Below, piece after piece: positions 10,890 through 22,080 of a stretch of 64,000 nucleotides of DNA. Location: positions 13,872,921-13,936,920 of the forward strand of contig ML681998.1 in assembly GCA_007922195.1 (NCBI GenBank). Direction: 5' to 3'. The position numbers and the translations under genes were made by a program. Under the pieces are notes generated by a model that worked only from the letters and a program-made list of their open reading frames with translations, had not been told where the DNA came from and made no database searches. This DNA comes from Podocnemis expansa. Lineage: Eukaryota; Chordata; Testudines; Podocnemididae. How positions within the stretch are numbered: position 1 is the first letter of the stretch; every line of letters begins with the position of its first letter.

Positions 10890-12067
10890 ATTCACGTCAT
10901 GGCCCTCCAGTTCCCAGCCCTCTCCCTGACCCTCTTCAGGGACCTATCTTACGAGCAAGCCTTGGAACAGGAGGTGAAGTCCCTGTTACAACTAGGGGTG
11001 GTGCAAGAAGTACTGAAAGGTGAGGAAGGGAAGGGGTTTTATTCCAGGTATTTCTTATCTCCAGAGCCAAAGGGGATTTAATGCCTATTCTGGATTCATG
11101 GTGTTTAAACAAATTCCTAAAAATGTTGGTTTTGGATGGTTTCCCTTGCCCATATTATCCCATCTCTGGATCCTGAGGACTGGTTTGCCAGCCTTGATTT
11201 GAAAGATGCTTATTTCCATATAGAGACAGGGCATACCACAGGGAAATTCCTATGATTCATGGTAGGAGATTCCCATTACCAGTTTCTGACCCTCCTTTTT
11301 GACCTTTTCCTAGCCCTGTGGGTGTTCACCAAACAGAGAAAGGTGGCAGTAGCCTACCTGAGACGAAGAGGGATACATGTTTTCCTATATTTGGGTGACT
11401 GGCTCATCAAAGGCTGTTCCAGGGAAGAGGTCTGGGACAGCATTTGACAAGCACAGCAAATGTGCAGTTGCCTGGGCCTGTTGATAAATGAACAAAAATC
11501 CCAGTTAAACCCAGTCCAAAGACTAGAGTTCATAGGGGCATTTCAGGATTCAAAACAGGGCCTGATACAAGGTGATATCAGGCATCATCATCAGGCTGCA
11601 ATAGCGCACTACCACAGCTGCCAGACATTGCTTGCAACTACTGGGCCACATGGCAGCCTCCTTCTGTATACTGAGGTTCACCCGCCAGAACCTCAGGCTT
11701 TTACAAACCTGGCTAGCAGCAGTTTATTGCCCCCAGGGACACTCTCTGGGAAAGGTGGTGACCGTCCCCCCAATGGTCCTCTCAGAATTACAGTGGTGGC
11801 AGAAGCCTCAGTCCATTCTGAATGGAGAGACTCTTAAGGAAACATCTCCGTCAGTCACCCTGCTATCAGATGCTTACGACTGGTTAGGACACCCAGCTCA
11901 GTATCAACCTGAAGCACCCAAGGAAAATGGATGATGGAGGAAATAAACCTCCACATCAGTGTGAAAGAGTGGAGGGCCATACTCTTCTCCTGGAAAATCT
12001 TCCTCCATGTCCTGAAGGGCAAAGTGATAAAGATTCTGGTGGACAATATAGCAGCTGTGTGTTATAT
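10890..12067 (+). pseudogene. Old DIRS-like reverse transcriptase and start of RNase H
   Basis: The fragments LEQEVKSLLQLGVVQEVL and GFYSRYFLSPEPKG (10930-11080), RRGIHVFLYLGDWLIKG (11370-11415) and LGLLINEQKSQL (11470-11510) align in order with the young DIRS RT. The catalytic Y-L-D-D reads Y-L-G-D. RNase H begins with ILVDNIAAVCYI at 12030-12067 and is cut there by the hAT insertion at 12068. Confidence 0.78.
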
Positions 12068-13181
12068 CAGGGGTCTCAAACTAAAATCACCGTGCGAGCT
12101 GCATGAGGACTAGAATATTGGCCCGAGGGCCATGTTACTGAAACCTTTTCATATAGCAGGGCTACCAGTCTATTTAATTCAAATTAATTTTAAAAATATT
12201 TAATTGAATTCAAAGTGATTGGATATAGAATTAATTAATTGGGCCTAATTGATTGAATTTGCATGAATTTTAATTGAAATTTAATTTTTACAAAGCTGTT
12301 TATTTAAAATTTTTAAAAGTTTTTTTTAAAAAAGGAGAGAAGGAAGGAAAGAAAGAAGGATGGGAAAGAAAAGAAGAAAGAGGGAAGGGAAGGGAGTAGG
12401 AAGGAAGAGAAGGAATGAAAGAAGGAAGAAAAGACAATAAAGAAGGAAGGAAAAGGGAAGAAAGAAAAGGAACAAGGAAGGAGGGAAGAGAGAAAAAAGA
12501 AGGAAGGAAGGAAAAGAGATGAAGGAAAGTGAAGAAGGGAAAGAGAAAAGAAAAAAGGAAGGAAAGAGGAAGGAAGAGAAAGAAAGGAAAAGAAGGAAGG
12601 AAGGAAAGACAAAAAACCAGAAATAAAGAAGAGAAAGACAGAAATGAAAAGGGCTGCTTGCAGTTGCAGCCCCTAAGGGGAGGCAAGCAGCTATAGCCCA
12701 GTTGTCAGCTGCACACTGGGAGTCAGATGAGGCGGCTGCGGTGGCTGCTGCTGGCATCTCGGCTGCAGCCAGGACTCAGCCACTGCCGGGAGGCTGCTCT
12801 GTACCACCACCAGTGCCCTGGCTGGCTGAGCCGTGCTGTCAGTGGGGGCCAGCCCCAGCTGGGGCCTGACTTGTGTGGGGCAGGCCAGTGCCAGCTCAGA
12901 GAGGCCTGGCTGCTCTGCAGTGGAGACGGGGAACTCAAGCCCAGAGGCCAGGTGAAACACTCAGCCCGAGCAGGGGAAGTGCTTTACAGACCTGACTAGC
13001 AGTAGTAGAGGGAGGCATGGCTTGGCCTGGAAGCACTGTTACAGCACTTCCAGGTGGGAGGCAGGAGGCCACAGCCCGGTTGCCAGCAGGATATGGACTG
13101 CAGGGATTGGGACCCCTGGAATCCTGGCTCTATTGAGGGTCGCAGGCAGTAATTCTTAGGGCCATGTGTTTGAGACCCCTA
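12068..13181. mobile_element. hAT DNA transposon inserted in the old DIRS RNase H region
   Basis: The ends CAGGGGTCTCAAACT and GTTTGAGACCCCTA are inverted copies, and the exact 8-bp duplication TGTTATAT flanks them (12060-12067 and 13182-13189). Both features are diagnostic of hAT. Removing the insert would rejoin the DIRS RNase H match. The 1114-bp interior is non-coding: AT-rich at 12160-12320, a purine-rich tract at 12328-12650, and GC-rich at 12660-13130. Frames within it are by-products of composition. Confidence 0.9.
12328..12650 (+). repeat. Purine-rich (GGAAGG/GAAA)n low-complexity tract
   Basis: About 320 bases are almost entirely A and G on the + strand, with only occasional T or C. 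The opposite strand gives long artificial Phe/Ser/Leu-rich frames, which are not genes. Confidence 0.92.
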
Positions 13182-13189
13182 TGTTATAT

Positions 13190-14030
13190 AAACCATCGGG
13201 GGGAGCTCGCTCCTCATCCCTCTACCAAGAAGCCATTTTTCTCTGGGAATTGGCAGTGAGACACCGTTTTCACATGGTGGTTTCTCTCCTTCGCAGTGTG
13301 AGGAGCAACAAGGCAGAGCACCCAGCAGACATTTCTTTCCACAGTATGACTGGTTGCTGCACCTGGACGGGGCACATTCAGGCTTCTGCAGGTAGGGTCA
13401 TCCCAATGTGGATCTGATTTTGAGCCGGTGGAACTACAAGTGTCAGCTTTACTGTTCTCTCTGGGGCCCCAGGAGGGGCTCCCTATTGGATGTTTTCCTG
13501 GTGAACTGGTAGGGAACCCTTGCACGCCCTTCCACCAGTGCCTCTGCTACACAGGGTACACAGGAAGATCAGGAGGGACAGGGCTGGCGCTACACGGTAA
13601 GCTGGCTCTGCATTGCAGGGGGTGCCAGCATTTGAGGGGTGCCAAAAGGGGACAGCATCATTGCCAGGGGTGTCGCTGGCACTGGGCACATGGGGCCCGT
13701 GCCCTAATCCCAGTGCCAGTGTCCCGGGACCTGTGGGGCCCTGCCTTTCCTGGTCTCTGGCCCGATTGAGGCCCAGCCACCCGTGGCAGTGGCGGCTGCT
13801 CCCAGCCCTGTCCCCGGCTGGGGGCGTGGCCTGCGGCCAGGGAGTCCTTCCCCAGGGCAGCAACGCTCCTAGCTGTTGTGCTCCCCTGATGACATCAGTC
13901 ATCTGCGCCGGCGTCGCTCTGCTGTGTGTGTGTGTGTGTGTGGGGGGCGCTACAAACCCCAGCGCGGTTCCTGTGGAGGGACAAGGCAAATGTCATCCTC
14001 ATCATCTGTTCGACCTGTTGATGGCCCCTC
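13190..14030 (+). pseudogene. Old DIRS-like RNase H end and methyltransferase-like region, split by a hAT element
   Basis: After the first hAT, the RNase H match resumes as GGARSSSLYQEAIFLWELAVRH (13196-13260). It corresponds to GGTHSHQLCQEAMSLWEFCIRH in the young copy. The methyltransferase-like region continues to 13578, is cut by a second hAT element, and resumes after 13982. Across that second insert the flanks read VHRKIRRDKANVIL, matching VLWKIKEEKAQVIL of the young copy. Confidence 0.72.
13579..13973. mobile_element. Short non-autonomous hAT element in the old DIRS-like element
   Basis: The left end CAGGGCTGGCGCT and the inverted right end AGCGCGGTTCCTG agree at 9 of 13 positions. The flanks AGGAGGGA (13571-13578) and TGGAGGGA (13974-13981) agree at 7 of 8. 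The 395-bp interior is GC-rich and non-coding, with a short (TG)n run at 13922-13942. Deleting it restores the DIRS protein match, which independently supports the boundaries. Confidence 0.78.
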
Positions 14031-14059
14031 TGTGGGAATTGCTATAGAGACAAGATCTC

Positions 14060-15230
14060 CTGACCCAGGATCAAGGCTGACTGCTGCACACAAAACAAAA
14101 GCCCCTGCACCTGATGGCCTGGAAACTGTATGGCTGACTATGGAGGAAAGAGTTTGTTTGGCCCAGGTTCAGTGAATTCTGCTGGGCAGCAGACAACCTT
14201 CCGCACAGGTTGTACATCAGGCCACATAGAGGCGTTTTAAAACATGGGCTCAGGCCCAGGTTCTTGCTTCAGGGTTCTCACCTACATAGGCTATCCTGGA
14301 GTATTTTATGCACTTGCAGGTACAGGGCCTAACCCTAGCCTTGTTAAAGGTGCTTCTGGTGGCCATCTCAGCCTTCCTTCAACCCTTCGGTGGAGTAAGT
14401 GTTTTCTCTCACCCCATGACTTCCAAGTTCCTCAAAGGGGCGGAGAGAGTCTACTCTCAGTTCTGCAGTCCAGTGCTGTGCTGGAACCTTAGCTTCTTCC
14501 TTAATAGACTAACTAGTCTGTCTTTCAATCCCATGGCTATATGCCCACTGCTGGTCTTATTTTGGGAGGCATCCTTCTTGGTGGCTATCATCTTGGCCAG
14601 AAGGGTCTTGAAGATTAGGGCATTGGCATGAGATCCTCCCTGTACCATCTTCCGTAATATATTTGCAGTCTTTAAGTGCCACACGACTCCTTGTTTGTCA
14701 TAAAGGTAAGGTGTGGTTGAGACCACATCTGGCCTTCCTGCCCAAGGTTGTGTCTCCATTTCATGTTATCCAAGATATCTTTCTCCCCATCTTTTTTTCA
14801 AAACTACATGCAATAGAGGAGGAATGGAAGTGGCACACTTGGACATCGGGAGAGGCCTCACCTTCTACATCAAGTGGATCAAACCCTTCCAGAGATCAAC
14901 CACCTCTTTGTGGCTATTGCAGCTTGGATGAAGGGCCAACTGGTGTCTTCCCGGCGAATATCATCTTGGATCACTGCCTGAATCAGGACCTGTTACCAAC
15001 ATGCCGCTACCTGGACCACTGACAGCGCACTTGACCGGAGCGCAAGCTTCATCTGTAGCCTTCCTTGCCCAAGTGCCAGTCCAAGAGATATGCAGAGCTG
15101 CCACCTGGTTGTCCATACCTTCACATCCCATTACACCATCATGCAGCAGGCAAGGGATGGTGCAGTCTTTGGGAGAGCAGTGGGGGATACAGGCAAACTG
15201 TATTTCTGCCCACGTACCAAGGTAAGGCTT
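14060..15230 (+). pseudogene. Old DIRS-like tyrosine recombinase remnant
   Basis: The fragments ILEYFMHLQVQGLTLALLKV (14290-14350), FLVAI.LARRVLKIRAL (14575-14630) and AHLTGAQASSVAFLAQVPV followed by EICRAATW (15022-15110) align in order with the recombinase of the young copy. The first catalytic arginine (in ARRV) is kept. The arginine of the H-x-x-R box reads G (AHLTGAQ), and frameshifts abound. The enzyme family integrates the circular cDNA and uses no integrase. Confidence 0.75.
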
Positions 15231-15239
15231 GTGAATCAT

Positions 15240-15345
15240 CTATATGGTAATAGATGAGAAATGACACAAAGAAGAAAATAATGGTTATGTACCAGTAATT
15301 GTGGTTTATTATGATTTGTTGCTCATATCTATTCAGCACCCACCC
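15240..15345 (+). repeat. Internal complementary region of the old DIRS-like element
   Basis: The part around 15290-15340 repeats, in inverted form, the last bases of the right terminal repeat (TACCAGTAATTGTGG against CCACGATTGCTGGTA). The part around 15245-15285 is weakly complementary to the left end. This is the DIRS hallmark used to rebuild the ends from a circle. Confidence 0.6.
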
Positions 15346-15367
15346 TGTGTCCCTGCTTTTGGGAGTT

Positions 15368-15552
15368 AGCAGAAAGGAGCAACTGAGGGGCTGTAGGGCT
15401 GGTGTTGCCTGATATACACCAGCATGTGCATGGGACTTCTGGGGGCACAGAGATTAATCCTTCCAGTGACTATACTCAGAGGTATGTGCACACTGGTATG
15501 GGAACAGATATGAGCAATATATCTCGAAGTACCACGATTGCTGGTAAATAAT
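15368..15552 (-). repeat. Right inverted terminal repeat of the old DIRS-like element
   Basis: Reverse complement of the left terminal repeat with moderate divergence. It ends near GCTGGTAAATAAT, and the exact outer base is uncertain. Confidence 0.72.
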
Positions 15553-18500
15553 TGCTCTTTTTTATAGTATCTTTCAGTTTCAATAACAGTAGTGTACTTG
15601 TAACAATAGTAGGTCTGAATTTTCAGTGAGAAATGTGGTTTTTCTCCCAAGTTAACACAGTTCCTTTTGACTGTAGCAAGTGCTTTAAAATTCCTTTGAA
15701 AAATCTGTGATTCTGACATTTGTTTGCAGGGCTTTGTTTCACGGAAAGGCTGATTCGGTCACGGAAGCTCTTCAGAAGCCTAGTGTTCACTATTCCTTAG
15801 ATCTAGTCACAACGCTGTAACTCTCATGCCTGCATTAGTGAGGTCAAAAGTATCCCTGTGAGTCTTCCAGTGAGGTCAGCGGAAGTTGAAAATACTCAGC
15901 ACCTATAGGGCTGAGCTTGTAGGTAGTATTTTAAATTGATTGATACCAAGACCTCAGTTCAGAGAGCTAGCAAGCTAGAAAATTACTATACATAAGTATT
16001 GTCCTGATTTTATTTCCAGTGCTTGCTATTGGCAGAACATACAGATTCTATATAGAGACTTCATTGATTTCCAGCACTACTGATTATATCCCCCCAAATT
16101 TGAAGGAAAATAGACATAATTGCTGCTTTGGATATCCTATAATTGAGGGAGAATGGTAGTTGAGCAGATGTTCTACCATGAAGCTATCAAAGAACTTGTG
16201 TTTGTGTATATTAAAATGAATTTTATTTTTCTTGATAGGTATCTTGCTCTTGTCATCTTATTTCAGAGGGACACCAACAAGTAGAATAAGCCCCAAAATC
16301 AAACAGAACTTAAACAATTCCTATAGAGAGGAATGTTTACTGGTTTCTATTTATTTTTTGTTTCAGAGAAACTGAAATCTAAGGAGTGGAAAGTATGGTA
16401 TTTAGCAGAAAATCAGTAGCGGTAGTTTGAAAACAAATACTGGTAGGAAACAATATTGGGTTTGATCTTCATCCTGTTGAAGACAGTGGCAGTTTTGTCA
16501 TCTACTTTAGTGTAAATAGGTCTGTTATTCCTAAAATTGCATTGACATCTGTGATTATGCTATTAAGAATCAGTGCATTTGAGTATGCAAAAATGAATTA
16601 ACACCATGCTTCATAACCAAATCAGCAAAATTATTTTTTTCTGAACATAGGGACTAAATGGAGTAGACAACATGTAAACTTTTGAATAGTGATTACACTA
16701 GCAAGGGCCATCGTACAGTTTATTGCACCACGCCTGGGACAATCCTAATGTGACCCAACTCAGTTCACCTATGAGAATTAGATTAGCAGATTTATATTGT
16801 TTAAAGGTATAAATGTTGCAGGAGGAAGGTTTGATTAAGCCTTAAAGGAAAATCAAATATGCCACAAGTTTTCTGCTGAATTTGTCTGTGTGGCCTCCAA
16901 AATGTTAATACAACACAATCTATTCAAAACCATCTGAAAACTGAGAAGTCAAATGAAAAGAGCAGTTAACAGTGAATTAAATACTGAATGGAGTATAACA
17001 TGTAGTGATATCTAGACCCCTGCACAAATACAAAAGTTGTACCCACATCCAATCTGCAGAAATGATCCGTGGCCATAAAGTGGGTATCTGTAGGTTTGCA
17101 GGCCTTAAATATAAAATTTGTATCTGCATCCATCTGCTGTCTGCCAAAAGGTTCACGGATATCTGTGGATGCAGATATCTGTAGATTTGCAGGTACCTAG
17201 TGATACCTTAAAAATCAAATATCCAGATGTCACATTTATTTTGTTTGGCCAAGTAGACACTAAACTGTAAAGAAAAGCCTGTGGTGGTGCCAGTAAACTC
17301 ATGCTGATTTTTGTAACACTGGTATTTCATGGACAGGCTATTCAATGGTTTAATAATACGAAGTTGAATTTCTCCTTCTGGTTTAATTATAAAAAAAAAA
17401 ATAGTTTTTTTCTAAATTTTAAATTTTTCATATCACTTTTAGTGTATGAATACTGGCATGATCTGCAAATAGATATCAGAAATGATGTCAGAAAACTCTG
17501 ACATTAAAATTTACTTGGAAAGTTTTACTTTATGTTTAACAACTTGGGACCATATAGGCATGTACGCTCTAGCTTATGTACTAGACTAGAGCCCTGCAGC
17601 TCTGGTACTGACAATTCTTAGCCCAGTTCCTATGGGTGACTGTAATATCTTTATATAGGTAGCCAACAGTCTGTTAAAAATCCCACTAAGATGGTACTTC
17701 AGGTTCTGTGGGCATCAGACATGCAAAGGAAGCTTGTTGAAAAGGTTGTGCAATACAGTGGCTTAGTGTTCTGCTGTGAATAGCAGCCTGTTACTTACAG
17801 CATTATTCCTTTGGCTCATTTTGTGTAGAGCCTTGTGTTTGAGGCCAGGTTCAATCCCCATTAACAGTTTGCTGCAATTTGCTTAAACCAAACTGCTACA
17901 GGAACATCTAGTATTTGTTGGAAGTTGTAAACAGTCGTCGTCTTTATAATGCTAAGTTTTTGTTTCTGTTTTCTTGTTTAAAGAAATGGACAGGACAGTT
18001 AGTCTATGAGTTATGCATCATAGCCAAATAACCTCATATCCTCTTGGCTACCCTTTCTATGTAATTTACTTTTATGAAATAATTCTTCTTACCATTCCAG
18101 TCAGTAAGTGAAATCACATCTTTTAAAAGCATCTTCTGATTTTATAGTCTCTCTGATAAGTCTCTTGCCTCGTTGCATTCTCTTGCTTTAGTTTGCACTT
18201 CATCTTTGCCCTGAAAATGCTTAATTCTTTCCCCCCTTTTTGTATTATAACCTTCCTCAGTACATATTTTATTTGTTTGTGTTGGCTCAGCAGAGCTGTT
18301 CCTGAGGATTAATTATAAAATAATTACAGTTCATAGTAATAGTTTTCAGAAGGATAAAATCTAGGATGTGAAAATCCCCCTGAACCTTCCAGTTTGAAAT
18401 TGGGCTTTGTTTATCTGATTCCTTTGGAGGCCTGAAGTGTGGGCCAGGTTTATTGAAAGAATTGCTGAGTTCTGTGGGGTGCTTTGGCACAGCTCAGCTG

Positions 18501-18895
18501 ATTTCTAGTTTCAGTTGGAAAGCAACATGGGGAAAAAGTACCAGATTTCAGCTCTTAATCACCCATGTTTCTCTCCGTTTATGTCTAAAATGTGAGATGG
18601 AATTTTTGCTGAGAAAAGAAGGTGCATGGTCAGCAGACCTCCAAGCTCCGTAGAAGCAGGATCCCTTTAGGTCCAATTTAGGAAACTCTTTGAAGTAGGC
18701 CCATTTGAGTGGCTCACCTAAAACCCTCCCTGTCTTAGGTGTTCAGGGGTAAACCCAACTGTCATGGACTCTTTGAGGACTGTTGCAGAGTAGCTCTCTT
18801 CATGCTTACTTTAGGATCTACTCACAAGCAGAACTTCTCTCCTGCTCCTTCTATACAACAAATTAAACAGTAAAAGATCTCTACAGTTATTTTTT
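15553..18895. other. Intronic sequence with one weak dispersed-repeat patch
   Basis: AT-rich intron without coding signal. At 16990-17210 the motif GCAGATATCTGTAG/GGATATCTGTGG recurs (for example GGGTATCTGTAGGTTTGCAGG and GCAGATATCTGTAGATTTGC). This looks like a decayed DNA-transposon-type repeat, but I cannot define its ends. Confidence 0.4.
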
Positions 18896-18899
18896 ATAG

Positions 18900-19030
18900 T
18901 TGTATTACAGCAGCATCCAAATATGCCACTTGGGATTAGGCCCCATGGTGCTAGGCGCTGTGTAAAAATGTAGGAAGATATCCCTTTGTTGAAGAGTTTA
19001 TAATCTAATGCAGATCTTAAAATCTGATGA
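18900..19030 (+). repeat. Dispersed repeat fragment (widespread amniote family)
   Basis: The sequence TTGTATTACAGCAGC, then GGCCCCATGGTGCTAGGCGC and a closing TTATAATCTAATGCAGA resemble a common interspersed repeat of reptile and bird genomes. I recognise the pattern but not a firm family name. A related piece in the opposite orientation is at 39715-39810. Confidence 0.5.
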
Positions 19031-19533
19031 TGAATATCTTGGCTAGCCTCACAGTTTACAGTTGCCCTGATGCCTCTTTTGCCGTCGTTCTAGTCTTCTG
19101 CTGGGAGGGTGTCTTTTGGCTTCTGGTGGTTGTCTCTGCTTTGGGTGAATGGGACCACAACTATTGGTAAGTCATGCATTTCCAGACAGGAATTTGTCAA
19201 GCAAAGTTTTCTTGAAGCATTTAAAATTTGTTTGTTTGGTGGTGGCAAGAACCATTAGGATTGCATCACCTTCTCAAAAAAACCCAAGGAGTTGTGTGGC
19301 ACTTTAAGACTAACAGATTTATTTTTCGCATGAGCTTTTGTGGGAGAAAATCCCACTTCATCAGATGCTTCGAAGATGGGTGAACTTACAGAAGGGAATG
19401 AAAATAAATGCAAGGGGGTGTAAAACATAGGATCAGGTCATACAGTAACAGCAAATCAGAGCAGTTGTTAGGTTCAAACCCTGGGAAGCCTGAAGCCAAA
19501 TTACCTTTTGTAATGGGAAGAGAACCCATAGTC

Positions 19534-19943
19534 TCAATTAAGTCCTGCTTTCACAGAATTTAGCTTGCATATTAATTTGAGTTCAGCTGTTTCTCTTTGA
19601 AGTCTTGATGTCCCAGCCACATCTCTGACGAGAGTCGTTAACAAATCATTTATCGAGTGATTAGAAAGATGGAAGTGCTGAGCAACTGGTTTCTTTGTTT
19701 TGTGATTTCTGATATCAGTTCTGTGTTCGTTAATCCTTTTGCGCAGTGATCGTCCTGTTTGTCCAGTGTATAAGGTGTTGGGGCATTGCACATGATGGCA
19801 TAGATCACATTAGTAGAAGAGCAGGTAAATGAGCCTTTGATGGAGTAGCAGGCTTGATTAGGACCTGTGATGGTATCTGTTGTGCAGATATGTGGGCAGA
19901 CTTGGCAGTGTGGTTTGTTGCAGGGATGTGTGCCTGCTTCCAT
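19534..19943 (-). pseudogene. PLE GIY-YIG endonuclease remnant (left arm)
   Basis: Two minus-strand frames (19943 to 19650 and 19791 to 19534) give a Cys/His linker (CNKPHCQVCPHI), then NVIYAIMCNAP, LYTGQTGRSLRKRINEH and RNHKTKKPVAQHFHLSNHS. This is the GIY-YIG nuclease domain found at the C terminus of Penelope-like elements, which nicks the target for reverse transcription. The Y-x-G motif reads Y-T-G. One frameshift splits it. No reverse transcriptase part is present, so the copy is 5' truncated. Confidence 0.85.
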
Positions 19944-19978
19944 GTTTCTGTTGTTAGATCTGTAGTTGCTGGTGAGTA

Positions 19979-20346
19979 CAGCTAGTCCTCACTTAGTGAC
20001 CTACTCGTTTAGTGACCCCTCAGAGTTATGACCGGCTCTCTGATGAGTTGGTATTATGGCGATGTACGAGAACTCGCATCAACTCTCTCAGATCACCTAT
20101 ATTTACAGTACACTATGCAAACTAAGTTCAGTACATTAGAGCTTAAAACATTTAAAATATATATTAAAAATGTTATAAATGATGCAAAGGTGACATTAAA
20201 ACTATCTACCGATGGTTGAAAAACCGACTACCAGTAAAGTACATTATGCCTGAAATACCGGTAAGGGCTGCTCCTCGTTTAGTGACCAATTCGTTTATCA
20301 ACCGGGTTTCAGGAATGGAACCCGGTCACTAAGTGAGGACTACCTG
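19979..20346. mobile_element. Tigger/pogo-like MITE
   Basis: The ends CAGCTAGTCCTCACTTAGTG and, inverted, CAGGTAGTCCTCACTTAGTG agree at 19 of 20 bases, and a TA target duplication flanks them (19977-19978 and 20347-20348). Such ends and TA targets are typical of Tc1/mariner-superfamily pogo/Tigger elements. The 368-bp interior has no transposase, so the element is non-autonomous. It sits inside the minus-strand PLE arm, because the PLE match continues on both sides. Confidence 0.88.
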
Positions 20347-20384
20347 TATCTGTTTAAGATTGGGTGGCTGTCTGTAGGTGACGA

Positions 20385-20600
20385 TTGCTGCACAAAAGGA
20401 TAAATGAACACAGAGCTGATATCAGAAATCACAAAACAAAGAAACCAGTTGCTGAGCTCTTCCATCTTTCTAATCACTTGATAAATGATTTGTTAATGAC
20501 TGTCCTCAGAGATGTGGCTGGGACATCAGGACTTCAAAGAGAAACAGCTGAACTCGAATTAATATACAAGCTAAATTCTGTGAAAGCAGGACTTAATTGA
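20385..20600 (+). pseudogene. PLE GIY-YIG endonuclease fragment (right arm)
   Basis: A 71-codon frame reads LHKRINEHRADIRNHKTKKP and ends LNSVKAGLN, nearly identical to the minus-strand arm at 19534-19791. It starts in the middle of the GIY-YIG domain, so the catalytic Y-x-G part is absent. It is followed by the PLE 3' tail to 20870. Confidence 0.82.
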
Positions 20601-20904
20601 GATTATGGGTTCTTTTCCCATTACAAAAGGTAATTTGGCTTCAGGCTTCCCAGGGTTTGAACCTAACAGCTGCTCTGATTTGCTGTTACTGTATGACCTG
20701 ATCCTATGTTTTACACCCCCTTGCATTTATTTTCTTTCCTTTCTGTAAGTTCACCCATCTTTGAAGCATCTGACGAAGTGGGATTTTCCCCCATGAAAGC
20801 TCATGCGAAAAATAAATCTGTTAGTCTTAAAGTGCCACATGACTCCCTTTTTTTTTTGCTGGACTAGACTAACATGGCTATCCGTTTGAAAATCAGTTTC
20901 TCAA

Positions 20905-21734
20905 CAGCCTATTACATTGTTTTGAAGTAGTTTCAGGAAAGTGACCACATGCTGTATAGCGCACGGTTTCTGATGTCACATATGATTGTTACTGCTTAGC
21001 CCAAGAACAAAGCCTAAGATAAGCCAAAAAACTAAGGCCACAGACCTTACAACAGGGAATCTGGGACAAATGTTATCCCATAGTCATTGGAACTGTGATT
21101 TGAACTTTGCCTTTCAGGACTGTCTTTCCAAGTTGGGGTGGATGGTCACCTAAGAATTGCATCTGATCTGAGTAAAAACTGGCTGGTATGTCAAATTATT
21201 TATTTGGCATTAAGGTTTTGTGGGCTGAGGTCAGCATAATTGCTACTCCATGGTATGATTTGTAAAAGGAATCGTAATCTTGTATTAGAACAGTGTGAAA
21301 TACACGAAGTTGTCATAGATTGTTTGCAGGTTTGAGCAGCTTATGTGCCCTTAGCTGAAAGGTCATAACAACAATGATTGCATTTGTTTTTTGTAAGCAG
21401 CTGTCCAAAAGCTTGTCCCTGTTCAAGACAGTGAAAAAAATGTTCATTGAAAAGGTTCAGGGTTGGGATCCTAATTGCATAAGTAGGAAATTGGTATCCT
21501 CAGCAATTCCACTTCATTTCAATACTGCTGATCTTTTATTTGAGTATGTAATTAGATTGACTAAAACCAACTATTTATTTTAAATCCATATATATATATT
21601 TAGGAATAGGTGTTTGGGTTTGTTTGTAGAAGTAACTGAGATGAGAGTAGAAGCCAGGTACAACAACAAATCTGGGATAGTTCTGGTGCTTAGCACATTG
21701 TGAATTTGTTTTGCCAGGAAGTTGCTCTTAGAAT
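20905..21734. other. Intronic sequence, nothing recognised
   Basis: No coding signal or repeat family was seen. Confidence 0.45.
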
Positions 21735-22080
21735 CACAAGAACATTTCAGTAGTTGGTTAGGCCAATGATCCATCTAGCCCAGCATCCAGTCTTCCAACA
21801 GTGACCAATGCCCGGTGCTTTGGAGGGAGTGAATGGAACAGGTAATAATAAAATGATCCATCCCGTTTGCTATACACAGTTTCTGGCAAATGGTATTTCC
21901 TGCCTATCCTGATTAATGCCATTGATGGACTGTGAATTGTCTACTCTGATACAACTAATTAACCAGTAGTCTGTTGGAAGTGAGAAGATGTCTGTCTATA
22001 CAGGAGTTGCTATCGGGCTTCCTGGTAGAGATTTGCAAATTCTTGAATTCCCATAGTTGAGTGTAATTCATTATTACTGT
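21735..22080. repeat. CR1-like interspersed repeat fragment
   Basis: GGCCAATGATCCATCTAGCC, CCAGTCTTCCAACAGTGACC and GGTGCTTTGGAGGGAGTGAA match a very common sauropsid repeat (CR1-type LINE tail, from memory). It is divergent, and its ends are not defined. Confidence 0.5.

Larger units (their letters stand above)
8097..15552 (+). mobile_element. Old DIRS-like tyrosine-recombinase retrotransposon with nested hAT insertions
   Basis: The two ends form inverted terminal repeats (8097-8292 and 15368-15552), and an internal complementary region lies at about 15240-15345. Broken coding pieces between them follow the order gag-like, RT, RNase H, methyltransferase-like, tyrosine recombinase, which is the DIRS order. 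Many pieces match the younger DIRS-like copy at 41056-46948 (for example CQICKSFKQRTQKD against CKICRGFKPRTQKD). The span is 7.4 kb because two hAT elements (1114 and 395 bp) have inserted. All domains carry multiple stops, so the copy is old and inactive. DIRS elements integrate through a circular intermediate and leave no target duplication, and none is seen. Confidence 0.85.
19278..20897. mobile_element. Fold-back (head-to-head) Penelope-like element, interrupted by a MITE
   Basis: A minus-strand PLE 3' segment (about 19278-20371, interrupted by the MITE at 19979-20346) is followed by a plus-strand PLE 3' segment (about 20372-20897). The arms 19280-19755 and 20372-20860 are inverted copies of each other, over 90% alike by eye. 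Each encodes the same GIY-YIG-region protein ending LNSVKAGLN and each ends with the PLE tail CTGTTAGTCTTAAAGTGCCA. A 7-base direct repeat, TTCTCAA, flanks the whole (19271-19277 and 20898-20904). This suggests one insertion event rather than two. Confidence 0.8.

Noticed and set aside
12300..12757. Three minus-strand frames rich in Phe, Ser and Leu
   Set aside because: They are translations of the strand opposite a purine tract, with no domain or conserved pattern.
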